DNA of 6,504 nucleotides from an uncultured Oscillospiraceae bacterium (lineage in GTDB: Bacteria; Bacillota; Clostridia; Oscillospirales; Acutalibacteraceae), in assembly GCA_900556765.1 (NCBI GenBank), contig USQH01000082.1, forward strand, positions 1 through 6,504. The letters are read 5' to 3'. Below the pieces are notes generated by a model that did no database searches, was not told where the DNA came from, and saw nothing but the letters and a program-made list of their open reading frames with translations. Shown here piece after piece: positions 5,850-6,504 of the stretch. Positions within the stretch are counted from its first letter, which is position 1; each line of letters starts with the position of its first letter. The position numbers were made by a program, and so were the translations under genes.

Positions 5850-6504
5850 TTGAGACGGGTCATGCTGACTATCCGTTTTGACGGTACTGCTTATCACGGC
5901 TGGCAGGTTCAAAACAACGCCGTTACCGTTCAGTCGAGACTTCAGGACGCGGTCGAGGCAGTGCTCGGTTACCGCGCGACGGTTACCGGATGCAGCCGTA
6001 CCGATTCGGGCGTTCATGCCGATATGTTCTGCTGTCATACTGATATTCAAAAAGACATTTCGGACAAACGACTGATATCTGCGCTGAACGCTCATTTGCC
6101 GCGCGATATTGCCGTTTACGGATGCGAGACGGTAGCGCCGGATTTTCATGCGCGCTATTGCTGCAAGGGGAAAAACTACATTTACAGAATGTACGATTCC
6201 GATTACCGTAACCCGTTTTATGACGGATACGCGCTTCATGTAAAGCACCGGCTTGACGATCGGCTGATGAACAGCGCCGCACAGCATTTTCTCGGAAAAT
6301 ACGATTTTTCCGCGTTTTGTTCGTCCGGCTCGTCGGTCGAGGACAAGATAAGGTGCGTTACCGATGCATCGGTAACGCGAAACGGCGACGAGGTGATTTT
6401 TTCTGTCACCGCCGACGGCTTTTTGTACAACATGGTGCGGATAATGGCGGGCACGCTGCTGTACGTTTCCGACGGCAAAATAACTCCCGATGATATCCCC
6501 GATA
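5850..6504 (+). CDS. truA: tRNA pseudouridine synthase A, TruA (3' truncated by window edge)
   Basis: TruA isomerises uridines at positions 38-40 of the tRNA anticodon arm to pseudouridine. The visible 218 residues cover most of a protein usually near 245-250 residues; the frame is still open at the right edge. Motifs: N-terminal LTIRFDGTAYHGWQVQ (6-21); the catalytic segment SRTDSGVHA (49-57) with D52 as the expected nucleophilic aspartate; FHARYCCKGKNYIYRMYDS (99-117) with the conserved aromatic residues; DFSAFCSSGS (152-161); and DGFLYNMVRIMAGTLL (189-204). The TTG start puts DGTAYHGWQ at the usual distance from the N-terminus. There are eight cysteines in the visible part, including two CC pairs. 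truA directly after ecfT is the common order in Bacillota, where rplM and rpsI often follow. A 24-bp palindrome lies in its coding sequence at 6355-6378. Confidence 0.95.
   Translation, partial: MRRVMLTIRFDGTAYHGWQVQNNAVTVQSRLQDAVEAVLGYRATVTGCSRTDSGVHADMFCCHTDIQKDISDKRLISALNAHLPRDIAVYGCETVAPDFHARYCCKGKNYIYRMYDSDYRNPFYDGYALHVKHRLDDRLMNSAAQHFLGKYDFSAFCSSGSSVEDKIRCVTDASVTRNGDEVIFSVTADGFLYNMVRIMAGTLLYVSDGKITPDDIPD
6355..6378. repeat. 24-bp perfect palindrome inside truA
   Basis: The half-site GCGTTACCGATG (6355-6366) is followed directly by its exact reverse complement CATCGGTAACGC (6367-6378), with no spacer. In RNA it could fold as a roughly 10-bp stem with a four-base loop. It encodes residues 169-177 of TruA, in a region of ordinary conservation. 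What it does, if anything, is unknown. Confidence 0.85.

Noticed and set aside
5787..6287. Minus-strand open frame of 166 codons opposite truA
   Set aside because: It covers conserved truA sequence in antisense and resembles no known family.

Overview
The window is ordinary, densely coded bacterial chromosome. All recognisable genes lie on the + strand, and every long minus-strand reading frame is a shadow of one of them. The gene set, strong AAGGAGG-like ribosome-binding sites, frequent TTG starts, moderate GC (about half, judged by eye) and the ecfA1-ecfA2-ecfT-truA order point to a Bacillota genome. A Clostridia member such as an Oscillospirales/Ruminococcaceae-type anaerobe is most likely. 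The lineage is inferred from protein style and gene order, not from a marker search.

Layout: (1) 1-789, the 3' part of ruvB (Holliday-junction helicase), cut by the left edge. (2) 790-891, a gap holding the glmM ribosome-binding site and a possible 31-residue Cys-rich ORF. (3) 892-2250, glmM, complete (phosphoglucosamine mutase, cell-wall precursor supply). (4) 2251-2355, a gap with no confident gene but some curious reading frames. (5) 2356-3222, a class I SAM-dependent methyltransferase related to the COG1092/RlmI group. (6) 3232-5771, ecfA1, ecfA2 and ecfT, a complete shared energizing module of a group II ECF vitamin/micronutrient importer, with no S component in the window. (7) 5772-5849, an AT-rich gap with a TATAAT box inside a tandem repeat, probably the truA promoter region. 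(8) 5850-6504, truA (tRNA pseudouridine synthase I), cut by the right edge.

The methyltransferase and the three ecf genes are spaced by 9, 0 and -7 nt and almost certainly form one transcript with coupled translation. The two ATPases and EcfT would assemble into the EcfA1-EcfA2-EcfT motor that serves S components encoded elsewhere. ruvB, glmM and truA are housekeeping genes of unrelated pathways.

I found no mobile element, CRISPR array, RNA gene or defence system, and nothing that amounts to a new system. The points most worth a second look are a 24-bp perfect palindrome inside truA, the small Cys-rich ORF before glmM, four TTG starts among six visible gene starts, and the repeated palindromic element upstream of truA.
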